From the NCBI RefSeq assembly GCF_041956535.1, contig NW_027192201.1:98060-162059 (forward strand): a DNA stretch of 64,000 nucleotides, read 5' to 3'. The stretch's first letter is position 1. Each line of letters begins with the position of its first letter. The notes beneath the pieces were generated by a model. It had not been told where the DNA came from. It made no database searches and worked only from the letters and a program-made list of their open reading frames with translations. Below are positions 32,846 through 43,826 of this stretch, one piece after another. Made by a program: the position numbers and the translations under genes. Origin of the DNA: Calcarisporiella thermophila CBS 279.70 (taxonomy: Eukaryota > Calcarisporiellomycota).

Positions 32846-35654
32846 ATGCATAAGCGAACCATAATTCTACTGGATTGTCACCCTGAAACACGACATCCAT
32901 TGGCAAGTGAACACTGGCCATCAAGTAATTATCCGGTTTCTGTTGTATGCTAGCATGGTTATTTTCTAACGCGTATCATGAAATGCTAGATCTTCCGCCT
33001 CCTCCTCTTTGGTCTGCACTGGTTCAAGCAACCATTGAATATTGCCGGATAGTTTACGATCTTTTCTCCCCTTCTGAAGCTCTAGTGAGTGTTCATGTTG
33101 CCGGACCTCCGCCTGTGATTGCTATTTTGAACTCGTGGAAAGTTGAAGATCAAAACTACGCAAGTGTGAGTTAATGTTTCAATGCAGGCCGTTTGTTATG
33201 GCTTTTTCCAGAGAATTCTAATTCGAGACATGAACTTGTTTGTGAAAATATATAGGTGGCTAGTGGATTTGTGAACATTTTTCCACAGAATGTTAGCCCC
33301 AACCCATCCAGGCTTCCGTTTGCATTGGATGTCGCACTCTCAATGCTAGGCGAAAATGATGACGAGTCTAAAGAAGAGGGTGAAGAAGAGGAAGGTGATG
33401 GTAGCGCAAAATGGTTAGATGGGGGACGTATAGTTATGGTTTTAATGGCCAAAGGAGTGGACGAAGGTGGTGGCAAGTGCGTGGCTCCATTTATTTTTAT
33501 GTAGCAAAAGGCATACTGATGGCTTGTGATAGGTATAGGGAGATGCCAGGGTGTGAAATGATAGAAATTGAAAAGATGATTTCACAAGTCTGGGAAAATA
33601 TGAAGGAGCAGGGGAAAAGGTAATGGGAGGGAATATCTTAATAACGGTATTCGATTTAGGATTAAACCTTATCTACTCACTAGGTCGGTAGACTATTGCC
33701 ATTTCGATGTGATCCGCATATTTCCAAAGGACATACAATCATTACCAGATGATACCCACCATCTTAAAGTAAATCCATCCTATGCAAGAATCTCGGCTCT
33801 ATTCTCATCTAGTTTAATTTCTTGCATATTTGTCTAGCTAAACAGCAAACTTTCAATGTCTATATATAACATCGAAGCCACCTCCACGTCTCTTCTTCAA
33901 GCACTCCTACACCTAGCGATGATACACCGTCGACTAGGATGCTTGCGTATTGCAAAACCTGACGACGCGATTCATCCCAATTCACGGCACATTCGCCTAT
34001 TATACCCAACGACCACCCATATCCGCAATAATGAAGAAAGCTCGGTTATTAAGAAATGGAGACTGAATCAGGCAGAAATAATGGAGGAGTTGACGCTCAC
34101 CGTTGCGTGGGGCTCCTTGCAGGCGGTCGACCTTGACATTCTCCCGTGCAGGTGTGTGCACGCGGTTACCAGTGTAGACAGCTCATTTGTATCAACGTCG
34201 ATTTTGATTAACAATATTTTGCAAGGTAAATCTTTTATTTCGGGTTGGAAAATAGCTGAGCTTAGCTTGAACTTTTGAAAACTCCTAGGGGGGCTTTATG
34301 CTCTTGCAAACCGAAAAACAATGCAAGTGACACATCTCCTTGCGGCACACCGGGGCATCGTGTTTCTTCATTGCGTTGATCCGCTTCGCTTGGCAACACC
34401 CCCCTCCTCCTCTATGGCTTCCACCAAAAACACGCTCCAGGAAGAGGTGCTACGGGAATTCATGGACGCTGTCGTAATGCCTGCCAAATTCGAACTGAAA
34501 AAGAAAGGAAAGGGGATCCGCGGAAGGAAGGCAATCATGGGAACCAAGTGGCTGAACGGAACCATGGACGAGGCGGGAGGAGTGGGAGATGGTCCTCTGC
34601 ATTTGTTTGGGAAACTCCGGGACGATTTCGTGGGGGGTATTGGGAAGGAAACTGCACAGGTAGTCCAGGAGGTATGTTGCTTAGCCATCTTGCTTGCAGA
34701 ATTTAAATCCTTATTGTCTGGAAGTTTTCTTAATCCATATTTTAACATGCTCTGACAAAATCATATTAGTTGCTGACCACTCTCATTGATTGCCGCGAGA
34801 GGGGGGATCACCGCGGGGTTTTTCTCAAACGAATGGGCAAGGAGGAGACAAGGAGAGAAGCTACGCGCCTCTTGAAAATTATTTATTCCGTGGCCAAGAT
34901 CTTTAGTGAAGAGGGTAAGCAGTACGAGGATATTTTCAATCTCATTTCCGAATCCATTGGGCCAGATGGGACGCCTGTCCTTCCTCCTGCCGACGCTTCG
35001 GATTCTACCGCTCTAGACTCAAAAGAACTCGAGCCTCCTGAGGAAGAGGGTTGGAAGTCTCTGGACAGGTACCGGGGCATGTCTCTCCGCGAGCGCGAAG
35101 AAATAAACACGCGCTCTCCTACATCGGTCTTGAAGCGTGGACGCCACGCTGACAAAGAGGGAATTCCAGGGAGCGGCAAATTGACAGCCCTCCGACCCTA
35201 TCTTCAGTACACTACCCCAACGGAGAGCGAGGACTCCCGTGCGCGGCGTCGCCAGGAAACAAAACTGGGGGTAAATGACTCCCTTACCAGGGTCTATTGG
35301 ACGAGTAGATATAAGAGCGAAGAGGAGAGAACGGTTGATTTCGAAGGGAGAATGCCGCCCCGCGTGTGGAGAAGGCGAGTAAGAGAGGTGAGGGAGGTGA
35401 GAGAACAGCAGGCACTTGAGCGAAAGAAAAGAGAGAAAGAAGGCGATAAAGAGGATTGGGAGGGGCTATATGTGGAGACAAGAGACGAGGAGGTCAAGCC
35501 CGAAAGAGAAGTATCAAATAGGGAGCCGGCGAAAAAACGCAAGTTAGAGGAGGAGGAGGAGATTTTACTGGAGGAAGAGGAGTTGACGGGGGGAAGAAGA
35601 GTAGGATGTATTTTTTTTTTCTTTCTTGGGTATATGGATCTCTGTAGGATATAG
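32846..35654 (+). CDS. INTS13: Integrator complex subunit 13 / Asunder homologue
   Basis: Exons 32846-32924, 32990-33165, 33256-33476, 33533-33619, 33684-33768, 33838-34225, 34289-34671 and 34770-35654 give 682 residues, near the roughly 700 of animal INTS13. The N-terminal vWA-like region holds the family signature: LWSALVQATIEYCRIVYDLF (33-52), then LNSWKVEDQN. An acidic insertion interrupts the region near 110-125. Later parts are FEIxxMISQVWENMKEQ-type helices, LLAAHRGIVFLHCVDPLR, and a charged C-terminal half with a nuclear signal (PAKKRKLEEEE). In animals INTS13 pairs with INTS14/10 in the Integrator 3'-end processing/attenuation complex. The last residues past the acidic run (35600-35654) are uncertain and may hide one more intron. 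Confidence 0.8.
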
Positions 35655-35977
35655 TGTCATTCCTAATGTATAAAGCCGACCATTTTTTCTATTTAACTAT
35701 AATCGTGTATATATCACTCTCTGAAATGAAAAAAAGGTGAGTATAAGGGAGGGGGAAGCACAGAAATGGATCAAAGAGAGAATGCAGATAGCATTCACAG
35801 GGGTATACAAATATACACAAGAATAATGGATAAATACGGACAAGACAAATAAACTACATATTTTCCTTTGGAGGACTTCAACGGTAGAGTACATAATAGG
35901 AGAAAGGGGGGGGGGGGGGGGAAGGGGGAGAAAGGGGAATTCTAATAAAAAAGAACACAAAAACTATGTAGATTTCC
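35655..35977. other. Convergent 3' spacer with G16 run
   Basis: A run of 16 G at 35906-35921 on a GA-rich background, downstream of the kinase gene (-). No gene is supported. Confidence 0.5.
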
Positions 35978-37900
35978 TCATTCCTTAATGGGTTCCACTT
36001 CTGGCTGTTCGGGTAATTGGGGGCTAGCGTCTTTTACCATTCCATTGCTCATTTCGGCCCAAGGGTAAGGAGTGTTTCGCGCACTGGATTCTATGATTGT
36101 CAGTCTCTTCGGAGGAAATGGAGAGATTCTATTGGGTATAGGGGCGGGAGATAGGTCGATGTAGAGTAGATTTGGGGTTTTGACGTCCATATCCCCGTCA
36201 TCGATAAGAGATAGGTCGGTTGTGAGAGCGACGGGAATGGATTGAGTTATGGATTTGTATCTTTGTATTGTCACGGTGGAATCTCCCTCCTCACCCGTGG
36301 GCACTGCCATTGGCCCCGACGGCTGAGGGGTTGCAGCTAATTTCTCAGTCAGCACTATATTGGTATTGACGAGCTCCGTGTCAACCTTCACTATTGCTCT
36401 ATCATCACTCTGAATCCCTTCAGCGCACTGAATGGGCAGCGGAATGTCCGCATTCAGATGATTAGAGATGGCAAAGTCCCACACTTGCGAGGGGGACCAG
36501 AATAGCTGTTGGGCAGCGGGGCAGGACGCAGGTTTCCTGATGGGATTAGTGCGCTCCCACACAGGAGGCATTCTGTCCAGTCGCAGTGCCTCAACCAGCG
36601 AGACATTGCGCTTTCCCATCTGAATACTTGCGAAGTATGGGTGCCGCAAAAGTTGCAGTGCCGTTGGCCTTCGTGAAGGGTCTTTCCTCAGGCAAAAAGA
36701 GATGATATCCCTCAGCGCGGGCGAATAAGGTCGTGCGCACTCGAGCGGGTCTAGGCGTGGGGGATCACACTTCAGGATGAGACGCAGGATTTCGCGTTTC
36801 GGCACGCGGTGGTAAGGCGGGCGGCCATAGGCGAATTCGAGAGCAGTGATGCCGAAACTCCAGATATCCGCACGCGCGTCACATCCCTGACGCGTAATCA
36901 CCTCTGGAGCCATATATACCGGCGTTCCTCCACCATTCACTTTGTCTGCGTCCTCCATGCTCGAAATGCTTAATCCAAAATCCGCAAGTTTCAGATTTCC
37001 CGCTTTGTCAAGGAGCATATTTCCTGGTTTTACGTCACGGTGCACAAATCCGCTCGCATGGAGATAGACTAGGGCGGAGAGCAGCTGGGCAAGGAGCTGG
37101 GTTATCGCAAACTCCGGAAGACCATACGGGAAGAGAGTGCGAAGAATCTCGCGGCATGACCCGTAGTGGATAAGTGGAGTGACAATGTGCAGAGTCGTGT
37201 CGGCGACGAAGGCAGTGTGCACCGAGAGGAGATTGGCGTGTCGACAGAGATTCATAATTTGCGTTTCCCTCTGAGAGGAGATATCGAGTTAATGGAAATG
37301 AAGACAGCGAGAAAGCGGGGTGTATAGTTACCCTGGACTCGTCTATAAGGCATTGCGGAATCTGCTCGAAATCCACCGTCTTCAGAGCAATGGGAAATCC
37401 TTGGAAAGTCGCGTAGTACACCTTCGCAGACCCGCCGGTGCCTAACCAGGAGCGCATAAGAACGCGGAAAATGCATTATAATGAGAGATTGCTATTTAAG
37501 ACCCAAATGAAGAAGAAGTCATACCAATAAGGCGAATGTTTTTATAGTCTTCCTTGTTCGCCGAATAGACTATGCGTCCTTCCTCGCCCGAATCCTTCCT
37601 TGCCTCCCCGTCCCGTTCTTCAGACGAATTCTTCTTGCCTTTTTTACCCAACGAAGCGCGTCGCGCAAGAGTCACCACGCCCTTGAGCTTATCGTCAATG
37701 GAGAGTCTGCTAATAAAAGATCCTGAGGAGCTACGCTTTCGACGCGGAGGCACTTCCAAATTATTGCCACTGGTGGCAATAGACGGCCGCAGCACCTGGA
37801 GGCGCCTGGGCTTAGGCTTGGAGTTTTGTCCTAGAGGGAGATTATCGTCGAGAAGGTGGAGACTGCTGTCGGTCGAAACAAAAAACTCAACGGCCACCAT
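35978..37900 (-). CDS. STE20-group kinase, OSR1/SPAK (FRAY)-like
   Basis: Exons 37900-37525, 37441-37332 and 37270-35978 give 592 residues if translation starts at the only in-frame ATG (MVAVEFF); the frame is open further upstream, so an extra 5' exon is possible. A basic Ser-rich N-terminus precedes the kinase domain: glycine loop GTGGSAKVYYA (126-136), Lys146, LLSVHTAFVADTTLHIVTP and GSCREILRTLFPYGLPE as in OSR1/SPAK, HRDVKPGN at 239-246, DFG, GGTPVYMAPEV, RADIWSFGITALE. The C-terminal 200 residues are low complexity, with no clear RFx[VI]-binding CCT domain. Animal relatives sit downstream of WNK in osmotic control; the fungal role is unknown. Confidence 0.85.
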
Positions 37901-38466
37901 CAAATTGCTATTGCTGTTCTCAAGAATATTGAGGTCGGTGCCAGATAATATGTTAGGTGATTGAGCAAAAGAACAGTTATATATAAGGATGGAATGAAAT
38001 AGAATAAGATGCACAGGGAACACGTTCTCTGGGTAAACTGGGAGGAAAAGTATCAAGGTTAATATGGTTTTTATTGTTCAGTCGAGGCCAAAACAACAGT
38101 GGTTAGTGAGGGAGGAAATAAGAAAACGTACTTGGAGAGGAGTTGGAAAAGTGTGGAGCGTGCTCAATTTCTACCAGAGCCTCAAACAGGGTTAAGTGGT
38201 TTAGCGGCTTAGAGCCCGCAGTCACAACCTATCCACGAGCGCAGTTTTCTGTTCTGTAGAGTTTTCTTTCAGCTCCCAGCTCTTCTTGAATGGCTTCTTT
38301 GAAGCATTATATGGTTAGACCTATTTATCTCTGAAGTAGGAGTTGAAAGTTGTAGTATAGCGCTGAAAATAGACACCCCCCATTACCCCCCTTCCTTTCG
38401 CTAGCTTCATCATTGTAGTTCACATCCACTTCTATATATCTTCAGGAGCTTTTGAATTCGTGTCAA
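37901..38466. other. Divergent promoter region
   Basis: Between the OSR1-like kinase (-) and the HAD hydrolase (+). The upstream open frame of the kinase extends to about 38056 without an ATG. No separate gene. Confidence 0.4.
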
Positions 38467-40315
38467 ATGCAAATGTATAGTCGCTTTAATACTCGTCACG
38501 CGAGAACCCTCTTACCGAAACCGAAAAATATAGCCACAATCTACTTTAGGCGTCACAAGGCAACCTCCTCCAGAAGGTTTGGCTTCGCGTAAGTACCTAT
38601 CGGTTGGATCTCCAGAATGTAAAAAAAAATAAATAAACGCCATCCTCGCTATCCTTTTCTGTTGATAGGTTCGATATCGATGGTGTTTTATTGAAGGGCG
38701 ACCGCGTGTTGCCTGAAGCCAAAAAGTATATGACACTATCTTGTCAATTCTCTTTTATGAAAGTTTAAATGCTTATATTGCTTCTTTATTTTATCTTCCA
38801 GGGTTTTGCGAGGATTGTCGGGCGAGAGCTCGGGAAGACGGTGTGTATTAATCAATAAGATAATAACGTAGCGACAATGACATTTCTAACTCCCTTTCTG
38901 AAGCCGTATACCCTTTATTCTTTTGACGAATGGAGGTGGAGTGACGGAAGAGGAGAAGGCATCGGAGCTCTCTGAGAAATTAGGTATCAGGGTAATGATA
39001 AATGTTCTCATTGACTTTTGGTTGGAACAGCTTTGCTAATAATAAACCCCCACGCTACAATAGATCTCACCTAGTGAGTTGGTGCTCTCTCATAGCCCGA
39101 TGTGTCAACTGGCTTCCGATTTTAGAAACAAGAATGTATTAGTAGTGGGGGGCGCGGGAAGAGCCTGCCAAACGGTGGCCAAAAAGTAATCCCCTGATGT
39201 ATACCAAAACTAAGCTTGATCTTTGCGTATTCATTGTTTTTTTGTTAGGTATGGCTTCGATCGCGTTATAGTTCCAGACGATATCCTTGCCAATGACCCG
39301 AGCATCTGGCCATTTAAAAAACTGCCGTACGATGAAATTGAACAAGCGCGCAAAATTGACTTTACACGGGAACCAATTGAGGCAGTGATGATGTTCCATG
39401 ATTCAAGAGATTGTGAGTGTCCTTTATTTAGGTTGTGGGAGCTCGTTTCCATTGTGAGACATGTTTGGACTGAATTTATTTTTTTCTATAGGGGGGAGAG
39501 ATTTGCAGATCGTGACGGATGTGCTGGTGTCGGAGGGAGGAGTTGTGGGCACCAGGAGAGAGGATCTAAGCAAGCAAGAAATACCACTTTTCTTTTCAAA
39601 TGTAAAATAGCGCCCTACTTCTTACCCAAATATCTCGTAAAGCTGACCTCTGTTCCAATCTTGATTATTGCGCTTCTTTTCTGGAATCCGGCCTTTCGAT
39701 TAGCCTGATATTGTATGAGATTTTATTGCCACCATAATCACTTCTTCGTTAGCCTAATAAGCCGATTTTTTCTCAAAATAGATTTGGAGTAATAATTTCC
39801 CGCTCCCCAGGCTTGCTCAGGGATCATTCCGTCTCGCTCTCAAGACTATATACAAAGTATTGCACTTCATTCTGAGATTCGAGATTGGATGCTAACTAAC
39901 CCTTATCTCCTGTGTCTTTAGGATCTTACTGGTCAGGAGCTAAAATACACACTGTTTGGGAAGCCAGAAAGGACTACCTACCAGTATGCGGAAAAGCTGT
40001 TGAATGAACATTCCAAGTTTATATACGGACAAACTATTGAAAGCGGAAGGGTTTACGGTGAGAAGCTGTTGCTATTCCATATATATGTGCGCTTAGCATA
40101 GGATACCAATGTCGTTATTTTTCGGTTTAGCTGTGGGAGATAACCCGGCTGCCGACATTGCGGGTGCCAACGCCTATGGTTGGACTTCCATTCTCGTGCG
40201 GACGGGAGTATTCCAGGGACCGGAAAACAAATCAGAACACCAGGCTGATTTCATAGCCGAGCACGTTGAAGAGGGAGTTCGATGGGCTCTGAGCAGAGAG
40301 GGAATGAGTCTATAA
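38467..40315 (+). CDS. HAD-superfamily hydrolase, HDHD5/CECR5-like, probably mitochondrial
   Basis: Ten exons (38467-38588, 38669-38725, 38802-38840, 38904-38991, 39064-39185, 39249-39412, 39492-39601, 39782-39856, 39922-40057, 40131-40315) give 365 residues. The first 35 residues are basic with hydroxylated residues and no acids, fitting a mitochondrial presequence. HAD motif I is FDIDGVLLKGD (nucleophile Asp43), motif II LLTNGGGVTEEEK, motif IV AVGDNPAADIAGAN, all rebuilt across introns. The capped IIA class and the LSHSPM and PRLAQGSFRLAL blocks match the TIGR01456/CECR5 family, whose substrate is unknown. The gene is the most finely split in the window: exon 3 is 39 nt. Two in-frame ATGs occur at 38467 and 38473. 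Confidence 0.88.
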
Positions 40316-40993
40316 CCTTTTCTGAAACAAAAAAGGGGAAATAAAGATCCAAAATTTTTGGGTTTTATTTAAAAAATTTTCTTAGTCCACGGAATTGGAG
40401 CACGTCATTCTCTCCCAGTGCATTCATACTTGCTATTGATCATTCTAAAATATGCGTAGCAGAAGCGGTCCATGTCTTCTATGTAGAAGACTGCTTTTCG
40501 AAGTCTCAAACTCGGTTGATGCTACCAGTGCACTAATGATGCAAAAGAGTGCAATTCAATTTTTTTGTAAGAAGATGACTGTAACACGAAATCAAAGATA
40601 TTGATCGTGTCACACACCAGATCCGGCCGTTGACTGGCCGGAAAATAAATGAAAACAGGGACAAGTTGGGGTGCTATTTTCCGAACTAGACGCTACCTGA
40701 TTGCTTCTATACTGTACTATGGGAGAAAGAGTACATTGAAAACTTACTTTTCGGTCTCCTTTGGCTTTGTTCTCTTTGTTCTTTCTTCTCGCTTTTTTTT
40801 CATCTCTCCCCCTTACTCTCTTTTTACATTCATTTCTTTTGCATTCATTTACCTAGCATTACTTTGCATTCGTTTCATTTCTTCTCTTGCATTACCGCCA
40901 TTTCGTTGCTTTGCTTATACCTTTCACAACCCATTCATTCCTGCCTTGCTTTGAAAATATCTCTTCACTCGCATATATACACAAGCATAAACA
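40316..40993. other. Spacer with pyrimidine-rich leader
   Basis: From 40740 the plus strand is strongly CT-rich up to the ACAATG start of the next gene; this looks like a promoter and leader of a highly expressed fungal gene. The hydrophobic frame at 40649-40954 is a by-product of the T-rich sequence. Confidence 0.45.
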
Positions 40994-43391
40994 ATGACTA
41001 CAAGATATCATTCTGGAAATGATAGTCTAAGGATAGTGAAGCGTAAGTAGAGCATTCTAAAGAACATGGGAAGAGAGTGTCGACCGTTCATTTACTAACT
41101 TATCTATGGTTTCGTCTGGCTCTCATACAGGTCTCTTTCCTTTCGACATCATATTCGGTGACGACAATAAACCCACTATAACCTCTAGACAACCTGCAGC
41201 CACATCCTCGTCTACCCTGCCCGCCAAAACATCCGCCAAACCCTCAGGGACGACCATCCTACCCACTCCTACAACTGGCGGTAAGCCAAGTGAGCCGACT
41301 AAATCTCAGCCCAGCGGTGGGTTAGGATCAGGAAGGGGAAAAGAGAAGGAAGATAAGGGTTCGAAGGACGCAGAAGAAGAGGATAAAGAGGAAGAAAAAG
41401 AGAGCAACGACTCTGACGAGGATGAGGACAGTGGCGAAAGTGACGAGAGTGATGATGGCGGAGATGACAGTGAGGGAGATGAGAATGAAGGCGAGGAAGG
41501 AGAAGAAGATGAGGAGGAGGATAGCATTGATGATGAAGACGACGACGATAGTGAAGAGGGCGATAGCGAAGAAGAAAACAACGAGGAGGAGTCAGAGGAA
41601 GACGAAGGTAACGAGGAAGATAAGGGCGATAAGAAAAGTGAAGAGGCAAATCAAGGAGGCGACTTTGAACAAGAGAAGAACAAAGAAAACTCCGGTTCTC
41701 TCCCCACACCGATTGCGTCTTCTCCGTCCAGAAGCAGTTCGACCTCTATGTACACTTCGATACTGACAATTCCGCGATCCACCTCCTCCTCCTCTTCCTC
41801 CCCCTCCCCTTCCTCCTTCTCCTCTTCCACCCAATCCTCAGCCCCACCTACCAACACCTTTGCTCCACTCTCTTGCCTCCCAGATAAACAGAATCCAGGC
41901 ATGAAAACCTGCATCGCTGATTATCTCTACTGCGACGAACCCACTGGCAGATGCCTTCCTAAAATTGCCCTTGGAAGCAATTGTACCATCGACACCCAGT
42001 GCTTTTCGAGCACATGTATGAATCGCGTCTGCGTGGATCGTAGCGCAGCCGCCAAAGATTTGATCTTGAAGGACGAGTCAGGCACGACGATAGAGGCAGG
42101 GAAAGTGTCCGGCATCGTGATTGGGGCCGTGATGGGGGTGGCCTTGTTTGTGTTCGGGGTCAGGAGGTTACGAAGGAGAGAGCCAAGTCGTAGTTTGACG
42201 ACCTCGATGGTAATGGGCCCGAAGAGCAGCGGGGGCAATGGAGGTGCGCCGATGGCATTCCATTCAAATAACTTCGGCGCAAGATCCAGAGGCAGTGGAA
42301 GTACCAGCAGCTTCAGCGTACACAGCGTGAGACGTAGCTCCCCTCTCAGCACAAGTCAATTCACTGCTGCCGATCTCCAGGCCGAAAATTCGCGTCCTGC
42401 AAACCCGCCTGCCGCCAGAGAGCCCTCCAGGGCCTCAACCCAAGTTGAGACGGTGGATTATTCCAACGGTTCACGCAGTGAGAGCCCTATGTCGGCGGCG
42501 AGCAAACGCATGTCCAAGTATAATTTCTTGTCGCAGGCGCTCACGCAAATGCGTGAAAGCGTTTCGTCCAGTGAGTCCAGTGGAAGGGAGCGGGAATCGT
42601 TTAACGATAAGAGCCCTTCGAGAGCGGTCAAGTCAACCGCTTTGACCGACTCCTATATTACAATTGAAGAGTCCCCTGCCGAGCCCTTGAAGCCGCAAGC
42701 CAGCCTGCCGGAGAATAAAGAGTACGTGGTCGAGATGGAGACAGGATACGCAGTCACTGGGAACCAGTACGAAGAGCAGCAGGATGCTGACTATTACATG
42801 CAAGGCTACACCGACGTTACTCCCGAGCAGGAGCAATACATGCATCAACAAGTGGGCTATGCACATCCTTATTCCAGCGACCAAGAATACTTTGACTATG
42901 CCCAACAGCAGCAGTCACAGCAGGAATACTATGATGCGATCGCGCAAAACCAAGTCTACAACATGGGCGACCAATCTCGAAATTCCCAACGCTACTCTGT
43001 GTACCGCTCCGCCAGCGATGGTGCCACTAAAATACCCAGTCGCACCAGCTTGAGGCGGTCGCTGTCTCATCCCTCGGACTCATCCTTGTATGCCCCCTAT
43101 TTTGCCAACTATGGCCAGGATCCTGCCGTCTTCCAAGCAGGCCACCAGGTCCCCACCCGCCCCCCATTACAAGCCTTGCCCCCTACCCCGGGAGCTCAGG
43201 CAGTAGACGCAGACGAGCTACCACCCCCGCCTAATGCATACCTGCAGGATAGAAGCGATATTGCTCAACTGCCACGCAGCAGTTTCGGGACCTCTCTCGC
43301 GAACATGGTGATGGAAGCCCAGTTCAACAAACGTCAGACGAAATACCTTGGCCGTGGCAACGGAATCCCTAATGACTATAACTATATCTAA
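40994..43391 (+). CDS. Single-pass membrane protein with acidic, Ser-rich and cysteine-rich stalk
   Basis: Exon 1 40994-41042, exon 2 41131-43391, 769 residues. After a short head comes a Thr/Ser/Pro region (30-80), an extremely acidic block of mostly Glu, Asp and Ser (about 97-195), a Ser run, an eight-cysteine module (about 265-320; CLPDKQNPGMKTC, DEPTGRC, TQCFSSTC), one membrane span (343-360, SGIVIGAVMGVALFVFGV) with a basic stop-transfer RRLRRRE, and a 400-residue cytoplasmic tail rich in Ser, Gln, Tyr and Pro. The outline is that of a wall-stress or surface sensor, but no WSC domain or N-terminal signal peptide is seen with this start. The family is unknown. Intron 1 has a CTAAC branch site and restores frame. 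Confidence 0.75.
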
Positions 43392-43826
43392 TTATCTTCC
43401 TCCCCCCAAACAAAAAAATAACGGAGTCTATTTCCGATATTGTAATCATATCACCAGGGTATACTTCATTTCGTAAGGCTATTGATATTATCTACATTTA
43501 GTGTTAAGGCATACTCGTTCGTGAAAGGATAATCCCTTTGTATTGACTCTATTTTCCTTCTATATCACATTGTTATTCTATCATTCATTCAGATATTTGC
43601 AGTATGAAATAAAGCGTTTGACTAAAAAGATCATCATCGCAATATATTCGTTTAAAATTATTGAGTGGTACAATTATAATCACATTAGAGAAATTAAAAC
43701 ACAATATAGGGGCTATCTTCTAATCGAAGCAAAGATAACCTTATCGTAACCACAAGGTAGTATAAATTGTTTGATTAATCGGGTAAATGGCAGAAAGACG
43801 GGCGGGAATCAAGCTCTATTCGAGAT
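43392..43826. other. Convergent 3' spacer
   Basis: AT-rich, between the membrane-protein gene (+) and the M13 peptidase gene (-). No gene is supported. Confidence 0.45.

Noticed and set aside
40649-40954. Hydrophobic 101-codon ORF, possible signal-peptide exon for the next gene
   Set aside because: Its hydrophobicity comes from a CT-rich leader; no splice junction joins it in frame to the downstream exon that I could support.
41299-41914. Several Ser, Leu, Arg or Gly-rich ORFs
   Set aside because: Shadows in other frames of the hyperacidic and Ser-rich coding sequence of the membrane protein.
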